Source of the DNA: Agelas oroides
Taxonomy: Eukaryota; Porifera; Demospongiae; Agelasida; Agelasidae
Direction of reading: 5' to 3'
Length of the DNA stretch: 64,000 nt
NCBI GenBank assembly: GCA_949130485.1
Contig: OX422205.1
Span: forward strand, 2,710,415-2,774,414
In this document: positions 55,049 to 64,000 of the stretch, one piece after another
How the letters are laid out: the number at the start of each line of letters is the position of its first letter
Numbering within the stretch: position 1 is the stretch's first letter
The notes under the pieces: generated by a model
What the model saw: only the letters and a program-made list of their open reading frames with translations
Told to the model about the DNA's origin: nothing
The model's database searches: none
Position numbers and translations under genes: made by a program

Positions 55049-57987
55049 CTAACGAAGTTGTAGTCTAACATCACATGAAAAATATCTTCTCAGAGAAGCA
55101 TCTACCGTAGATCTGGAAATTTTTGTTGTAAAAATATTTTCGTGGTTTGCGCAAACCACGAAAATAGAAAACATGCAAAATATTTTACAATTTTTATGCA
55201 GGCCCTCTATATCACCACATACTGCAAGGTAGGCGAGCATAGCCGAGATTGGACGAAGTGCATTTCCCGTACGACCAACGTATAATATTATATTGATGCC
55301 CTTCCTGTACGGATCTGGTTTTGAAGCCTTAAAGTAGATTTCCATAACAGATGGGCTTTCTTTCCTGTCAATGGCCTCATCTTCAAACTTCAGTTGGGCT
55401 CCTGCATCAAAAGGCATGTCAGTTGGTACAGTCACAGTGATCTCGCCTGCTCTGAAGAAGCCAAAGAAACATAGCGTGCACACCGCTCAGAGCATGATGC
55501 AATTATAATCGGTGGATGATTGCTCCCACACCCTCCGTATTTGCCGTAATGTGCTTAAAAGTAATAGGTAAGCTCTTCCTAGGCTTCTTACCTTGACGTA
55601 CGTACCTGAGAAGGCTTAATACCCTTTAAAACCTGCTCCAACCCTGCCATATGGCCAATGTGCGGGTCCAGGTGCCCATAAGTGGCATACTGCAGAGAAG
55701 TAAGACTTGATCGTTTGATGGGCCAAATTTGCAAGGTATGATACATAGTAACATACGTAACTGATTTTCACATACTGGAATGGGAACAGTATTGCTAGCC
55801 AGACAAAAACCTGATGAAACGTGACTTTTGCAGAGTTGTATGACTTCCATGTGGATGAAGCTAAACCATGTGAATAGCAGTCCTAAACAGACTTGCCCAG
55901 ACTGTTAATGTCCAGTTGGGCCGCTGATTGATCAGCACCTCCAGGATTTCTGGTGGAACTTTGGCTGGAATGTCTGTGGGAAGTGTGAGAGAAAGACGGG
56001 CACATTGTCTCTTGACAAAGCATCAGCTAAGGTGTTGTGAACTCTGGAAATGTGCTTAGCAATGATGGAACAACCAAATCTGGTTTCAGCAAAACTGAGA
56101 CAGTGTAGGAGATGCTTTGCTTCTTGATTCTTTGAAGACCTTCGGTTGATAATTTCAACCACAGCCTGATAGTCACAGTGAGCTTGTATGGTCATACCAG
56201 CCCAGCTATGTCCCCCGAACATTGTTGCAACTACGATGGGAATAAACTCTTTTGTTCATGATATTTAGCTGAACAGAATTCTCCTCTCATTGTAATTGAA
56301 GCCATTTAGACCCATGGAAGGCCCCACACCCCCAACTGCCCAAAGCATCAGATGTGACTTCTCCATCAGGATATTGCCTTTGAAAGGGGGCCAACAATGA
56401 TAAGCCATTCCATTGGCCTACGAAATAGTGTCACCATTCCAAGTCAGAACCGAAAGCTTTATTGAGCCTGAGATGGTCTCGAGGCTTTTTTGCAACCATG
56501 GAGAGACCAATCATGTGCCTTGCAAAGGTGCACCCTTGTCTAACCACTTTGACTGCTTGTTGTAGCAGGCTAATCAATGATAGCAGATCACGCTTGGTAC
56601 ACGCTTTCTTGCCTCACCACTCAATCACTAGCTCTCGAACTCGTTGCAGTTTATCAGATGGCAACCTCAATTCCAATTGCACTGTATCAACTTCTATTCC
56701 CAAGAAGGGAAGGCATGTGGCTGAACCTTCGCATTTGTCTGACTCAATTGGGGCACCAAGATCATTGCAAATCTGCAAACAGGTGGCTAAGTTAGTTGCA
56801 TATTCATCTGAGCCCAGTCTGCCCAGAGTGATGAAATCATCAACACAGTGGAGGACACATTCTACTCCCCCCCCCCACTTCGCATACCCCACTCAGTGCC
56901 ATCACCCACTGCTGTGAAAACTGAGCGCAATCTGAATGGAAGTGTTTTGTCAACGTATGTCTGACCTTTTCACTTCATTCCCAGCAGTAACCTATCTTCA
57001 GAATGTACGGGTACCATCTGATAGACCTCCTTTATATCCAGCTTTGCCATCAGTGTACCATATCCCATCAACAGGACACATCATCCCCCGAAACATAGGA
57101 AAATGAGCAAAAGCTCTTTGAGGATTTACAGCATTTACAGCATAACCGTGAGGAGCGGACAGATTGATAATCAGCTTCCACTTTCTTGGCTTATGTTTTT
57201 GGGGAATGACACCAAAGGGGCTGTACTGAAGAAACGGGAGAGGTGTTTGAGAATCAATATTATTGTTATTGTCCAATCTGTATTATCCACTAGTCCATCC
57301 CATAAATAAAGCGACAACAACAAGGGATTGGTTAGTATATTTACACCAGCTCCTTGCAAATTCCAACTTATGAGATGCTCATTGTGTCTCTTTAGAAGTT
57401 TCGGACTAACCTCCGCACCCTTCATTTATACGATCTGTACATAAGGGTAATCCGCAGAGATATACATGTAGAACCACATAAGAAAATAAAACAGAGATCT
57501 TGATATTGATATTGATTACAGCCTGAAGTTTGTCGTAATGCCTGGGCTGTCCTCTATACCCTTCAATCAGCATATATAGTCCACTAAGAGTATAAATAGA
57601 AAATGCTGAAGTTTCTTGCTTGAGTAACACTTGCAGTCATGATGCCTGGTTTGTGTTTTCTCCTCTCCTTTAGCAGGTGCTTCATTGTGTCTTTGAAATG
57701 GCTGTCATGCAACGGAAGATTTAGGCCGCTTGGGTTGGGTGGGAGCATATGGGCACTGCAGTGTGTCATGATCCAAAGAATGACAAATCCTGCACCAAGA
57801 TTCCATGCTAAGAACCTGCCCAGTACAAGCACTGAGCATAAAGACTTGCATCGGATTTTGCCCAGTCCACTTACTCCCCCGTGGCTGCCTCCAATCGAAA
57901 TTCTTGTCATAAGTGACCCACGAAGGCCATTTGTATTTTGCGCTAGCCCTTGTGATAAAATGCATGTATGCCAGCAGCTCAGATGAG
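55049..57987 (-). pseudogene. DIRS/Ngaro-like retroelement, degraded
   Basis: Minus-strand fragments in order: gag C-terminal part (57987-57705: KWPSWVTYDKNF.., then a Cys/His knuckle CRICHSLDHDTLQCP); reverse transcriptase (57276-57000: SPFGVIPQKHKPRKWKLIIN; 56892-56614 with the catalytic VDDF); RNase H-like (56222-55932: IQAHCDYQAVVEIINRRSSK, NTLADALSRD); and tyrosine recombinase (55850-55049: CFFGFFRAGEIT, KASKPDPYRKG, LAYLAVCGD). That domain order defines DIRS-type elements. Frames change repeatedly. A hairpin MITE interrupts the recombinase, and the terminal HxxR...Tyr part is absent, so it is inactive. It may lie antisense in an intron of the CIP2A-like gene. Confidence 0.75.
55126..55190. 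mobile_element. 65-base hairpin inside the recombinase frame
   Basis: Ends ttgtaaaaatattttcgtgg and ..gcaaaatattttacaa pair, with a perfect inner palindrome 'cgtggtttgcgcaaaccacg'. It interrupts the DIRS-like recombinase after LAVCGDIEGL. Confidence 0.65.
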
Positions 57988-58517
57988 CAATCAGGCTAGT
58001 GTTTGGTGATGATCAATATAGATTGCCATGAAAATTGTGAAACATTATGTCCATGTGACAAGCTCAGGAATCAACTTTTTGTATTGGGCAAGATCCGCTG
58101 CCTGAATCACCAGAATGTTGCCCTCTAGTTGGGCAGAGCTTTTTGCAGGTGGAAATTCTAATGTCAATGTCAAAATCTCTTACTCTGTACAAGAGGCCGT
58201 CCTTGGCCAACTGGGTATAAACCCTGACTTGGCTGCATTTTGGCAGCAGCTGAATCTCCTTGCAACCCTGCTGAACTCAACAGGTTAGGCTGGGAAATAA
58301 ATGCTAAAACATTGGGCATGCATGTGCACTTTTGTGGCTTTTCATTCATTACTGTATATTTGTTTTTTTCCACTTGGGTTGTACCGAAGCTAACCGTAAA
58401 CTGCACCCCAAGTGGAAAGAAAACAGTGGCTTGAATGCTGGTGGACAAATCAGCTTGTCCTGCCATAAACCCACTAGCTACACATAGTGTGGAAGCCTGG
58501 CTAGATTAGGGCAAAAG
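57988..58517. other. Spacer, no gene seen
   Basis: A short inverted pair, 'ttttccacttgggttgtacc' and 'ccccaagtggaaag', lies at 58366-58417. Nothing else was recognised. Confidence 0.4.
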
Positions 58518-58572
58518 TAGCCTCGTCCCCAGGCCCGTTCGAAAAATCGGAGCGGGCCTGGGGACGAGGCTA
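58518..58572. mobile_element. 55-base minimal Mutator-like MITE
   Basis: Starts tagcctcgtccccaggcccg and ends cggg..cctggggacgaggcta. It is almost entirely its two inverted ends, and has a perfect 9-base duplication, gggcaaaag (58509-58517 and 58573-58581). It is the third element of this family here with an exact 9-base duplication. Confidence 0.85.
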
Positions 58573-59993
58573 GGGCAAAAGTGGAACAGGGAAGAGGGAA
58601 TTGGAGTTAGGTGCACAATTCAGCTTCTAACAATAAGCACAGCCATTGCATGTAGAACACGTGTGCATACACAAAGCTCACTTTCCGTCTTCACCACGCT
58701 TGGCACAGCTGTTCTACGTATCTTAACTGCACTCTGGTGTGGTTGTTCTGTCGTGAAACTCACCTTCTATCTTTCCCAGACCCCATCTTGGCTTTGGTTA
58801 GTATGGACTTACTCACCTGTCTTCACCCCACCAGGGTATGGTACCAGTCAGCGCAGTGGTACAAATAATGCCCGGACTCCACCGTATCCGAAGTATTGTG
58901 GACACGTGTCGAGTCCGCGAATACCCAGACTCTACTGTATCCAAGGTATTGACCGTATTAAAATGGTGGACGATCCTGACGTTAAATAGGAAACAGCTGG
59001 AAAAGCAGAGGGTAGAACTGCTTTGCTCCCTATGAGGTACACATACGTCACTTTTATTTAGAATGTCAATGCTACTGTCAGTTATAGAAATCGTCTAACC
59101 CTGTCTATATTCGGATTTAAAAATTTTCACTGGACTTACAAACTGACTGACAGATGAACAAAACCGATTGCTTAACCACTTTGACCATGCGCCCGCCCCG
59201 TGGGATAATGAAGTGAAGCTTACTTGCTATTGTATGAACAGTGTATGACTAAGACCTACAATGAGTGCTAATTGGTGGTAATTGTAGCCATGTAGAGGCG
59301 CGATGATAAACAAAGCAGCCAACTTGCTGGGCCCTGCTACTATTGTGTATCTGTGTCTGAGTTGTGTAAGAGCTAAAAACACCGCACAAAGCCTATTGAG
59401 AGATGTCGGTTGGTGATGTAAAGAAATGCCTTTGCCATCAAAAGCGCTGTGGAGGCATGGGGATGTGCTGTAGTGCAGCAAGGCAGTAGCTAACTGTGCA
59501 CTTCACTGAAGTGTCCAAGTGACTTGTACATAGCTTAGTGTGGCTGTACTGTATCGGTAGTCTGCTACCAGAAAGTTGTAGCTAATAGTTGTTAACAATG
59601 TACCTACCTCAGCCTTTATACAAGGCTCCAGAGCTGCAAGTCGGGATGAAGTTTGTGTGGTCATTGAAGTGTCAACATTTATAACTCAAGTTAGCAGTGG
59701 TTTCAATGATGACTGTATCCAGCTGTGGTCTCAAACTTCAGTAAGTCCTCTCAGGCTTGGAAAGACAGGCTAAAGCATTGGGCGTGCACATGCACTTTGT
59801 GGCTTTTTCTCAACATTGCTATACTATACTATACTATGCTACACTTTACTGTATATTTTTTTCTTTCCATTTGTATAGGTAATCCATGTGATTGTAACAG
59901 GCATAATAATTGTACGAGCAATAGCGAGTGCAATTTATGCCTGTTGTGAGTGCAGTTATTCCCAAATTGCACGAGAATCCATGTGATTGCCTA
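58573..59993. other. Spacer with one weak exon-like stretch
   Basis: 58838-59035 is open on the plus strand after a 'cttcaccccaccag' acceptor-like sequence (GMVPVSAVVQIMPGLHRIRS...), but no family fits. 'cacatgcactttgtggctttt' near 59790 echoes 58323. No supported gene. Confidence 0.3.
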
Positions 59994-61026
59994 CTAATGA
60001 TCCTCCAAGTCATCGTAATTAGCCAGACTTTGTTCGTTCTTATGACCAGTTATTGCCATAATCTCTCTGCTGCTTGCTCCTGCTTTCTTCAGCTTTCTTA
60101 CAGTTGTCTATCGCACTGAATGGTTGGTGAAATTCTTTGCAGTAATATCAAGTCTGCCTTCCTTTGCCATATTCTTTATGAACTGGTTGATCACATTCAC
60201 TCCAACTGGCTGTCGTGCAAACCACACTTTCATTTTAGACCAATCTCTTTTCTTCCGTAAGGGAGCAAGGTAGAGAGGACCACTTGTTTGCAGTTCTGCA
60301 GGACGCTTGGAAATAAGGGTTTCAAAGCAAGCCACTGGGCAACTATGTACGTCCACCTGTCCTCATCAGCTTCTGCACCACTGGTCTTGGCCTTTTTTAA
60401 GGCTACCTTGTCTTGCCTTTGTTGGCCCTTCAACCCACTCAACATGGGAAATGTGCCCAGTTGTACAGTTTATAGGTCCTCAATGCGTATTTGATGGTGC
60501 TCCTGTCTTCCTCAGGTGCCAAAGTTCTGACTGAAAAGGAGGAAAACAGTGTAGTTGAGGCTGGTAGGGTTGCTGGTTCCTAGCACCCCACAACTCCACA
60601 AAAGCTCTTCTTCATTGTCAGTGAGACCATCTGCTTTCCTGGGCCTTTTCCCTTTCCCATTCTCTTGTAGCACAATTGCGTCTCCATTCAGGACTTTATG
60701 GCGGTTGCTAAACTCAGCATCCTTCAGAATGCTGTAGCTGCACCCTTCCTCACGAAGATGTCGGTCCAAAGCAGCTTGCATTACCTTTAGGGATTTGGGT
60801 TCATAGTCTTGGCCATCGCTTTTAATCGATTCTGCATAGAACTGTTGTAGAAGGCCATCTAGCTCAAATTTTGGAACTCGAGCAATGTTGGATTCAAAGC
60901 CTCGATGTTCTTCTGCCCACTTCTGGTAGCGTCTCAGCCATGTATTTGTTGAGCGCTTGGTGTTCTCGTTGGTGTCCTTTGCAATTAGTTGCAGCAGCTC
61001 GCTCGTATTCGTGCACTTGAATTCAC
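59994..61026 (-). pseudogene. Crypton-type tyrosine recombinase (DUF3504-like), broken
   Basis: In order on the minus strand: LLQLIAKDTNENTKRSTNTW and WLRRYQKWAEEHRG (to about 60900); MQAALDRHLREEGCSYSILK; NGKGKRPRKADGLTDNEEEL; LLWSCGVLGTSNPTSLNYTV; then KRPAELQTSGPLYLAPLRKK, VWFARQPVGVN; and NHSVR, ITGHKNEQSLANYDDLEDH. This is the pattern of Crypton-derived DUF3504 proteins such as KIAA1958, whose C-terminal part is a tyrosine-recombinase fold (conserved Arg, HxxR-like GHKN, Tyr). Breaks: TGA after SQNFGT (60514), TAA after IEDL, a frameshift between EADEDRW and HSCPVACFE (about 60360), and TAG after NHSVR (60107). The copy is dead. The first exon boundary near 61026 is unresolved. Confidence 0.75.
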
Positions 61027-62547
61027 TACGAGCAGGGGGCGGGGCTCAGCTCTCTCGCTTGTCACTGCTAGCGCTATCCACAATGCCCACAAAAACTTTG
61101 TCAGGAATTTGCTCAAACAGATGGTCAATCTCTTCAAACTCGTCTTCGTCTCTCACAAATCCTATCACTGAAGAATTTGCTCTCATCCATCTCCACTCGC
61201 TGAAATTATGCGTTGGAACTACGCACAGCTGTCGCTACAACCAATTTTAAGCCCGAAGCCATCGTGAATTGGAAATGCGTGCTTCTGATTGGTTGAAAAA
61301 GTGTGCAATTACTTCCAAAAAAGTGTGCAATTTGAAAATAGTTGCAATATATATTTTTACGTTTATACCTGCTAAATGGTTGAGACGGAGCTCGTATTAA
61401 CCGAGCTGGGCTCCTGAATAGTAGCGTCTGCAGGTTGGTGGAGAATGTTTGCAACCTCTTGTGCTATCGCTAGCCTGTCCTCCTCGCCCAAGCGGACTTA
61501 GGTCGGTATCTGCTCCTGGGTCTCTCGAGTCAGACATGACCAGTGCAGAATTATTTTCACTCTCAGTTTATGCAGTCGCCAAAAAATTGCCACACAGACA
61601 GTGTATGGTTCACATTCAACAATGCTGCAACTGCGTCTTGCAACTTGCTATATGTATGACATATAAACGCGTACATGTATATACGATCTGCACACGCGCA
61701 TGCACCCTTGCGGCATGCGCACCCTCACAGCATGCACACTTTTGCGGCACATGCACCCTCTTAATATCTTCCTCCGATTAAGTCTATCATAAGAACTTGC
61801 AGCATACAAATTTCTCTTTGGAGCATAAAATCTAAGTCTGATTTTTTGTTGAGCCTACCTGCAATTTATGGGGCTACCCATCCAACACAACAGAATACAG
61901 CAGAAACGCTTTCCTTTCCTTATTGCCAATCGCCTGGCATGAGACACATAGCTGTGCACATGCAGGGAGCAGTGGAATCGCCACCGTACCAGAAGTCCGT
62001 ATGAACACGCTTAAATTCATTTGCAACGGATGCATATACGTGTTGCAGACGTTTACGGAGATTTGTGGAGCAAAGATTTTTCACTGACGGTAACACGCTC
62101 AGAGTTTGGCACAGTAGCGAAGTAAGCACAACAGCTATGCGCGGATGGACATACGGTCACAACCACTGGTAGCATCGCTTTGTTTACGCAAAAAGTGTAG
62201 ATGCAAAGTTGATTTACAGATGCCTAGAATCTGTTGTGATGGGGTTTTTGGTGCCATTTGCTGTAACCAGCCTCCAGGTGGTATTTGAAGATATCTGGTA
62301 GTAGATTAGGAATAGTAGAGCTGCTTTTTCTGTGTTCCAGCATGGCAAATAGATGATTTCAGTATTTTCAGACAACTGGTAGAAAGCTGTGAAATGGACT
62401 GGTGACATGACCTGTAGCATACAATGTGCTTGAAGTATATTTCTATGAAGCTACGTATTTCTAAGTGCAAAGTACAGCACACCACTTTAAACTGGGTTGC
62501 AGGTGCTAGGTACAAATTTGTTCATTGGTAAAATAGGTTTCCATCAG
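61027..62547. other. Spacer, no gene seen
   Basis: On the minus strand 61080-61200 reads IGFVRDEDEFEEIDHLFEQI, perhaps the 5' exon of the Crypton-like gene, but no phase-matching splice pair was found. 61680-61755 has repeated 'gcacacttgcggcatgcgca' words. The rest is unrecognised. Confidence 0.35.
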
Positions 62548-62725
62548 ATTGCTAGTCCAGAAGCATTGTCTCAAAGCCCTTGCAGCGCTTGTAGACTGTG
62601 CAAAGCACCCAATGTCAAGACCTTCCACCAGTAACAATGAAAACAGAAAGCTTGTCAAGCCTTTACACACCAAGCGTATATGCATGCCCACTGAATGTAA
62701 AGCAAATGACAAGAAATTTAGGCAA
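62548..62725 (+). other. Candidate further exon of the CIP2A-like gene
   Basis: Follows 'ggtttccatcag' and ends before 'gtatat'. Its frame (LLVQKHCLKALAALVDCAKH...) has the armadillo-like leucine spacing expected after exon 5, and its one leading base completes the codon left there. The later residues do not match CIP2A as I recall it, so this is only a candidate. The same frame stays open to 62956. Confidence 0.2.
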
Positions 62726-63440
62726 GTATATTTTGCATCCAATTGCCAGGCTCCTCAAACCCGATCAATAAATGTTTTAATGAGTACCAATCAGATCAGT
62801 ACACTAGTTGAAGACAGTAATGCTGAAAAGGATAAAATAAAGGAAGTTGAAGAACCGGATCACACATTTTGTTTGAGAAGGAGTGATGCAGATGACACGA
62901 CACAACTTTTCTTTACAGTTACAGTAGCCTATCAACTATATAGCTACCTACAGTAAGCTAATATACTAATTCACATCTAGATCTTCTCATCTGCATGTCT
63001 AACAGTGGTGCTGTTCATCATAGTAAGGTATGGGACACTTTGTGTCAATGTATCTCCACTTGCGGTAATTAATCACATCAACCAACTTGTATAAATTTTG
63101 GCTGTAACCCATAGCTATAACATTAAAACTTTGTACACAGCTTTTACGCTCATTGCTCTATATGACAGTGGGCAGAGTTACCATGTTTCGTACTTACGCA
63201 GCCCAGGGCAACTCAAATACACCGAACACAAGCTCCAGCAAAATGGACCATGACAACAAACACCATCTTTATCTTCCAAACGGTGCTTTTCGAAGCTCTG
63301 CCTAGCATCACTTTATTACATCCATGCACAACACGAAAAAAGCTTACCTTCAACATATAACCTTGCTTCAGTGGTCCAAAGGACTGGCTGAAGTTCTCTG
63401 TGTCGGCCATGTTCACACTACTTCCGCTACCCGATTTATA
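62726..63440. other. Spacer, no gene seen
   Basis: Continuation of the open frame to 62956, then unrecognised AT-rich sequence. Confidence 0.35.
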
Positions 63441-64000
63441 TTACGTCATCTGCAGATGAAATCGCGGAAATACGTACGCTGGCAATTCCACTCCAGGGAG
63501 GTCTTGGTTACGCTTACCTTCCTGGTAAGCCCAGAGTTCCTTCCTCTTCTCAGGGAATGCTTCACAAAACACACAGGCATAGGTGTCAAAACACTGGAGC
63601 CAGCTCAATAGATCAGGTACTTCCCTCCGGCTGCTCCTCACGATCTGGCCACCCTGGAACACTTCCTGAGGAGTACAGCTCTGCCATGTCGACATGTTTC
63701 CCCCTCTGAATTTTTGCCACCAACTTGGCTGGTACTGCTGGTAGACCTTCGCCAACAATAAATGGCTGCGGTGGCACATCTTTCTGGTTGGCTGGGCATT
63801 TTACCACCGTTGGAGCTGGGTCCACTACGTCAGCAGGGTTGACCAAAGCTGACCCACTTCATCCCGTACCCTGAAGTGTTGGAATCTCCAAGCAGCCAGT
63901 GACTCTGCTGATGGCATCCTCCCAAGCCCCGACCCTGTACGGATGAGAGGGGAGGTAAAGGTCAAATGCTCCCAGTGCCTCTTCTTGGCCACCTGCTTCG
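63441..64000 (-). pseudogene. DIRS/Ngaro-like gag fragment, runs off the window
   Basis: Minus-strand frames 63846-63613 and 63779-63441 together read QPFIVGEGLPAVPAKLVAKI, RGKHVDMAELYSSG, then REVPDLLSWLQCFDTYACVF and FPEKRKELWAYQ. This is the N-terminal part of gag in DIRS/Ngaro-type elements as I know them. A frame change lies near 63650. After ELWAYQ the similarity stops at 'gaaggtaagcg', a donor-like site. The fragment at 57987 begins at the equivalent point (ELLAYM), so the two could be pieces of one interrupted element or two separate copies. The right end is beyond the window. Confidence 0.6.

Noticed and set aside
56462-56917. 151-codon plus-strand frame
   Set aside because: It overlaps the minus-strand reverse transcriptase containing VDDF and is its antisense shadow.
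58838-59035. Plus-strand exon-like open stretch after an acceptor-like sequence
   Set aside because: No matching donor, no family and no phase link to the CIP2A-like exons could be shown.

Overview
The window reads as metazoan genomic DNA from an invertebrate, most likely a sponge or similarly repeat-rich marine animal. The evidence is AT-rich sequence, GT-AG introns, a spliced gene resembling animal CIP2A, very many small inverted-repeat elements, and transposon families typical of such genomes (LINE, DIRS-like, Crypton-like, ULP-protease/PHD elements, Mutator-like and hAT-like MITEs). No operons, bacterial promoters, rRNA, tRNA or CRISPR array were seen. The assignment to sponge is an inference. 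All family names come from reading translated frames by eye; no database was searched. Layout: 1-5.4 kb holds one copy of a large dispersed repeat with a broken F-box-like gene, a Helitron-like remnant and two hAT-like elements. At 5.5-7.0 kb is an intact, intronless minus-strand gene for a type II membrane protein resembling O-fucosyltransferases. A 5.6 kb block of satellite DNA (about 9.0-14.6 kb) separates it from a nearly identical but truncated second copy (14.9-16.5 kb), whose breakpoints look like a circular permutation of the donor locus. 16.8-23.5 kb is transposon territory: a degraded LINE, a MITE, a 1.7 kb inverted-repeat element holding a damaged ULP-protease/PHD gene, and a better preserved ULP/PHD gene. 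23.5-33.3 kb is a complex of long inverted and direct repeats carrying two further F-box-like copies, one of them intact. 33.3-37.7 kb is a duplicated region in which one copy carries an intronless, tryptophan-rich ORF of unknown function and the other lacks it. 37.7-39.4 kb is a large imperfect palindrome, and 39.5-42.3 kb holds LINE remnants. From about 43.2 kb to beyond 54.35 kb a plus-strand gene is visible as five phase-matched exons. The joined peptide resembles the N-terminal armadillo region of CIP2A. Its introns hold MITEs and two tandem arrays. The right end (55-64 kb) carries a DIRS-like retroelement, a broken Crypton-like recombinase gene and a second DIRS-like gag fragment, all on the minus strand, possibly inside a long downstream intron. 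The three candidate host genes (glycosyltransferase-like, Trp-rich ORF, CIP2A-like) do not form an obvious pathway. Most of the rest is mobile-element DNA and its duplications.
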